A program made the position numbers and the translations under genes. A model generated the notes under the pieces. It did not search any database. It saw only the letters and a list, made by a program, of their open reading frames with translations, and was not told the origin of the DNA. From the NCBI GenBank assembly GCA_036245525.1, contig BTPG01000001.1, positions 178,706,958 through 178,770,957 on the forward strand: DNA of 64,000 bases, read 5' to 3'. Position 1 is the stretch's first letter; each line of letters starts with the position of its first letter. Positions 62,185-64,000 of the stretch are shown here, one piece after another. This DNA is from Semisulcospira habei (taxonomy: Eukaryota; Mollusca; Gastropoda; Semisulcospiridae).

Positions 62185-62640
62185 CAGGTCATCGCAGAGC
62201 CCGGGTTGCCTCGTGTCGTCAACATGTGAGGTGGACTGTTTACTGATGAGTCACGGTTTACTGTGTCCTTCAACGACGGCAGTGTGAGGGACTGGATACG
62301 CCAGGGCGAGCGATTCACGGGTGGATGCGTCCAAGAGGTGGATCGCTACGGAGGAGGCTCAGTCATGGTCTGGACAGGCTTCAGCAGGGAAGGCAGGGAC
62401 CCCCTCCACGTCATCCGAGGCACCCTGACTGGACTGCTCTATCGGGACGAGATTGTGCAGCCCCTCTCATCCAACCAGCTCTCCAAGCCATAGGTGACAA
62501 TGCTGTTCTGCAGGACGACAATGCTCGACCTCATCGCGCCCGTGTGGTGGATGAGTACCTTGAGCAACGACTTGGCTCCTATCGAGCACCTCTTGGTACA
62601 TTCGGGTCATGAAGAGGACCAGTTTTGTGTGACTTTTAAA
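62185..62640 (+). mobile_element. Tc1/mariner-like transposase fragment
   Basis: Translation gives LFTDESRFTVSFNDG (first catalytic Asp context), then YGGGSVMVWTGFS, and in another frame AVLQDDNARPHRARVVDEYL (second Asp), the DDE pattern of Tc1-type transposases. Both ends are missing and a frameshift lies near 62470. It sits between the 3' tails of two opposed LINE-E copies. Followed by ~100 bp of AT-rich sequence with no gene. Confidence 0.82.
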
Positions 62641-62746
62641 ATGAGGGGTGGGTGAACATTATAATGTACTGCTGTTTTTACCGAATTGCTTGGTTTGCTC
62701 AAAACTTAAATGAAATTGTTACTAAATAAATTAGCAAGTACTGACT

Positions 62747-64000
62747 CCAAGTACTTACTTACTTACGCCTGTCACCCCTACCCGGGTATAGGCCGTCGAC
62801 GAGAGACCTCCAGCAACTCCTGTCCTGTGCTTCTCCTTCGATTCTACTCCAGGTGGTTCCCAGTCTCTTGATGTCTGCTTGGAGGTCTCGACGCCAGGAG
62901 TTTCTCGGCCTACCTCTTTTCCTCTTTCCCTGGGGGTTCCATGACAATGCCTGCCTAGTGATACTGGAAGCTGGCTTTCTCAGACTGTGACCGATCCATC
63001 CCCATCTTCTTCGCCCAATTTCATTCTCTGCTGTTATATGCTCTGTTCTCTCCCAGAGTCTGACGTTGCTGATCTTCTCTGGCCAGTGGATTTTCAAAAT
63101 TCCTCTAAGGCAACTGTTCATGAAGGTCTGTACTCTGTTGACTGTGTTTTTTGTCAATCTCCATGTCTCTGCTCCATATAGGAGAACTGCTTTTACATTG
63201 GAGTTGAAAATCCGGACTTTGGTGTGTTGTGACAGCTCTCTGGAACTCCATACTTTTTTTCAACTGGAGAAAGGCTGCTCTGGCTTTACCGATTCGTGCT
63301 CTGACATCTGCATCAGTGCCGCCTTTTTTGTCTATGATGCTCCCGAGATAGGTGAAGGACTCCACCTCCTCCAACGGGGTGCCAGCAAGCAAGACTGGTT
63401 CTTCCCTGGTTGCGTTCAGCCTCATTGTCTTTGTTTTCTGTTTGTGAATGGTGAGGCCCACTTGGGACGAGATGTCAGCAAGCCTCGTGGTCTTGTCCTG
63501 CATTTGTTGATGAGTGTGGGACAGTAATGCCAAGTCGTCTGCAAAATCGAGGTCGTCAAGCTGTGTCCACAGTGTCCACTGTATTCCACTTCGTCTGTGC
63601 TCTGTGGTCATCTTCATGACCCAGTCTATGGCCAGTAGGAAGAGGAACGGAGACAGCAGACACCCCTGCCTGACACCAGTTCTGACCTGGAGCTCTCTGA
63701 TGAACTGCCCTTCGTGGATCACGCGACATGTCATGCCATCATAGCTGCTCTTGATCAGGCGGACGAGCTTTGTGGGTACACCGTAGTGTCGTAGGAGTTT
63801 CCACAGAGTCTCTCGGTCCACGCTGTCAAATGCTTTCTCATAATCCACAAAGTTGACGTACAGCGGGGAGCTCCGCTCCAGAGACTGTTCCACGATGATG
63901 CGGAGAGTGGCGATCTGGTCTGTACATGATCGGTTCTTCCTGAATCCTGCTTGCTGGTCTCTCAGCTGGGGGTCAACGGAGCTCTTCATTCTCTCTAGGA
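62747..64000 (-). mobile_element. LINE-E reverse transcriptase, second copy (runs off the window)
   Basis: The frame 63105-63989 (294 codons) covers much of the RT: DYEKAFDSVDRETLWKLL, TGVRQGCLLSPFLFLLAIDW, LDFADDLALLSHTHQQ (FADD), and the SFTYLGSIID thumb motif. The C-terminal part is in another frame at 62759-63157 (KRKRGRPRNSWRRDLQADIK). The 3' tail is (TTAC)n on the plus strand at 62753-62766. It is better preserved than the copy at 60986-62179 and points the opposite way, so both 3' ends face each other. Confidence 0.9.

Overview
This window is eukaryotic repeat-rich DNA built almost entirely from Polinton/Maverick elements (large self-synthesising, virus-like DNA transposons) and non-LTR retrotransposons. 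There are no host genes that I can support. Retrotransposons with an endonuclease plus an FADD-type reverse transcriptase, a Tc1-like fragment, long (CA)n/(GT)n tracts and metazoan-type Polintons point to an invertebrate animal. A mollusc is my best guess, by inference only.

Layout. (1) 1-6160: Polinton A, left half only: three small membrane proteins, integrase, and a PolB gene broken by a 5'-truncated LINE. (2) 6122-8222: non-coding DNA with microsatellites and a foldback. (3) 8223-8466: a MITE-like inverted repeat. (4) 8467-23199: Polinton B. Its left-half block (PolB to the 175-aa gene) is inverted relative to the other copies and ends in a 28-nt A run. Its right half follows (ATPase, major capsid protein, coiled-coil membrane protein, 403-aa protein, putative minor capsid protein, two more proteins). 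(5) 23200-23624: a second MITE-like element and the 5' part of a LINE endonuclease gene. (6) 23625-59333: Polinton C, with ~210-bp terminal inverted repeats, inserted in that LINE gene. (7) Nested inside C at 34794-53179: Polinton D, with ~125-bp TIRs and a perfect 6-bp target duplication (GGGAGA). It interrupts the 403-aa gene of C. D in turn carries two nested LINEs near its right end. (8) 59334-64000: the rest of the host LINE, a foldback, a Tc1-like fragment, and an opposed LINE copy.

Gene order is the same in C and D: 175 aa, 157 aa, 76 aa, 144 aa and integrase on one strand; convergent PolB, small variable protein, ATPase and MCP; then the coiled-coil protein (+), 403-aa protein (-), 236-aa (+), 295-aa (+) and 232-aa (+). 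Together these would copy the element (PolB), integrate it (INT), and form and fill a double-jelly-roll capsid (MCP, putative penton, ATPase). At least six further products have predicted membrane segments. I could not recognise the Ulp1/adenain-like protease usual in Polintons. Every copy has lesions, so none looks autonomous.

The most interesting observation is at the end of the 232-aa gene. In copies B and D a frame-correct slippery heptamer T_TTA_AAC lies two codons before the stop. The -1 frame is open for 41-42 more codons and ends in PSAPPP(PP)[D/E]YY, a joined PSAP plus PPxY late-domain signature. This looks like a programmed frameshift that would add an ESCRT/NEDD4-recruiting tail to a membrane-associated Polinton protein.
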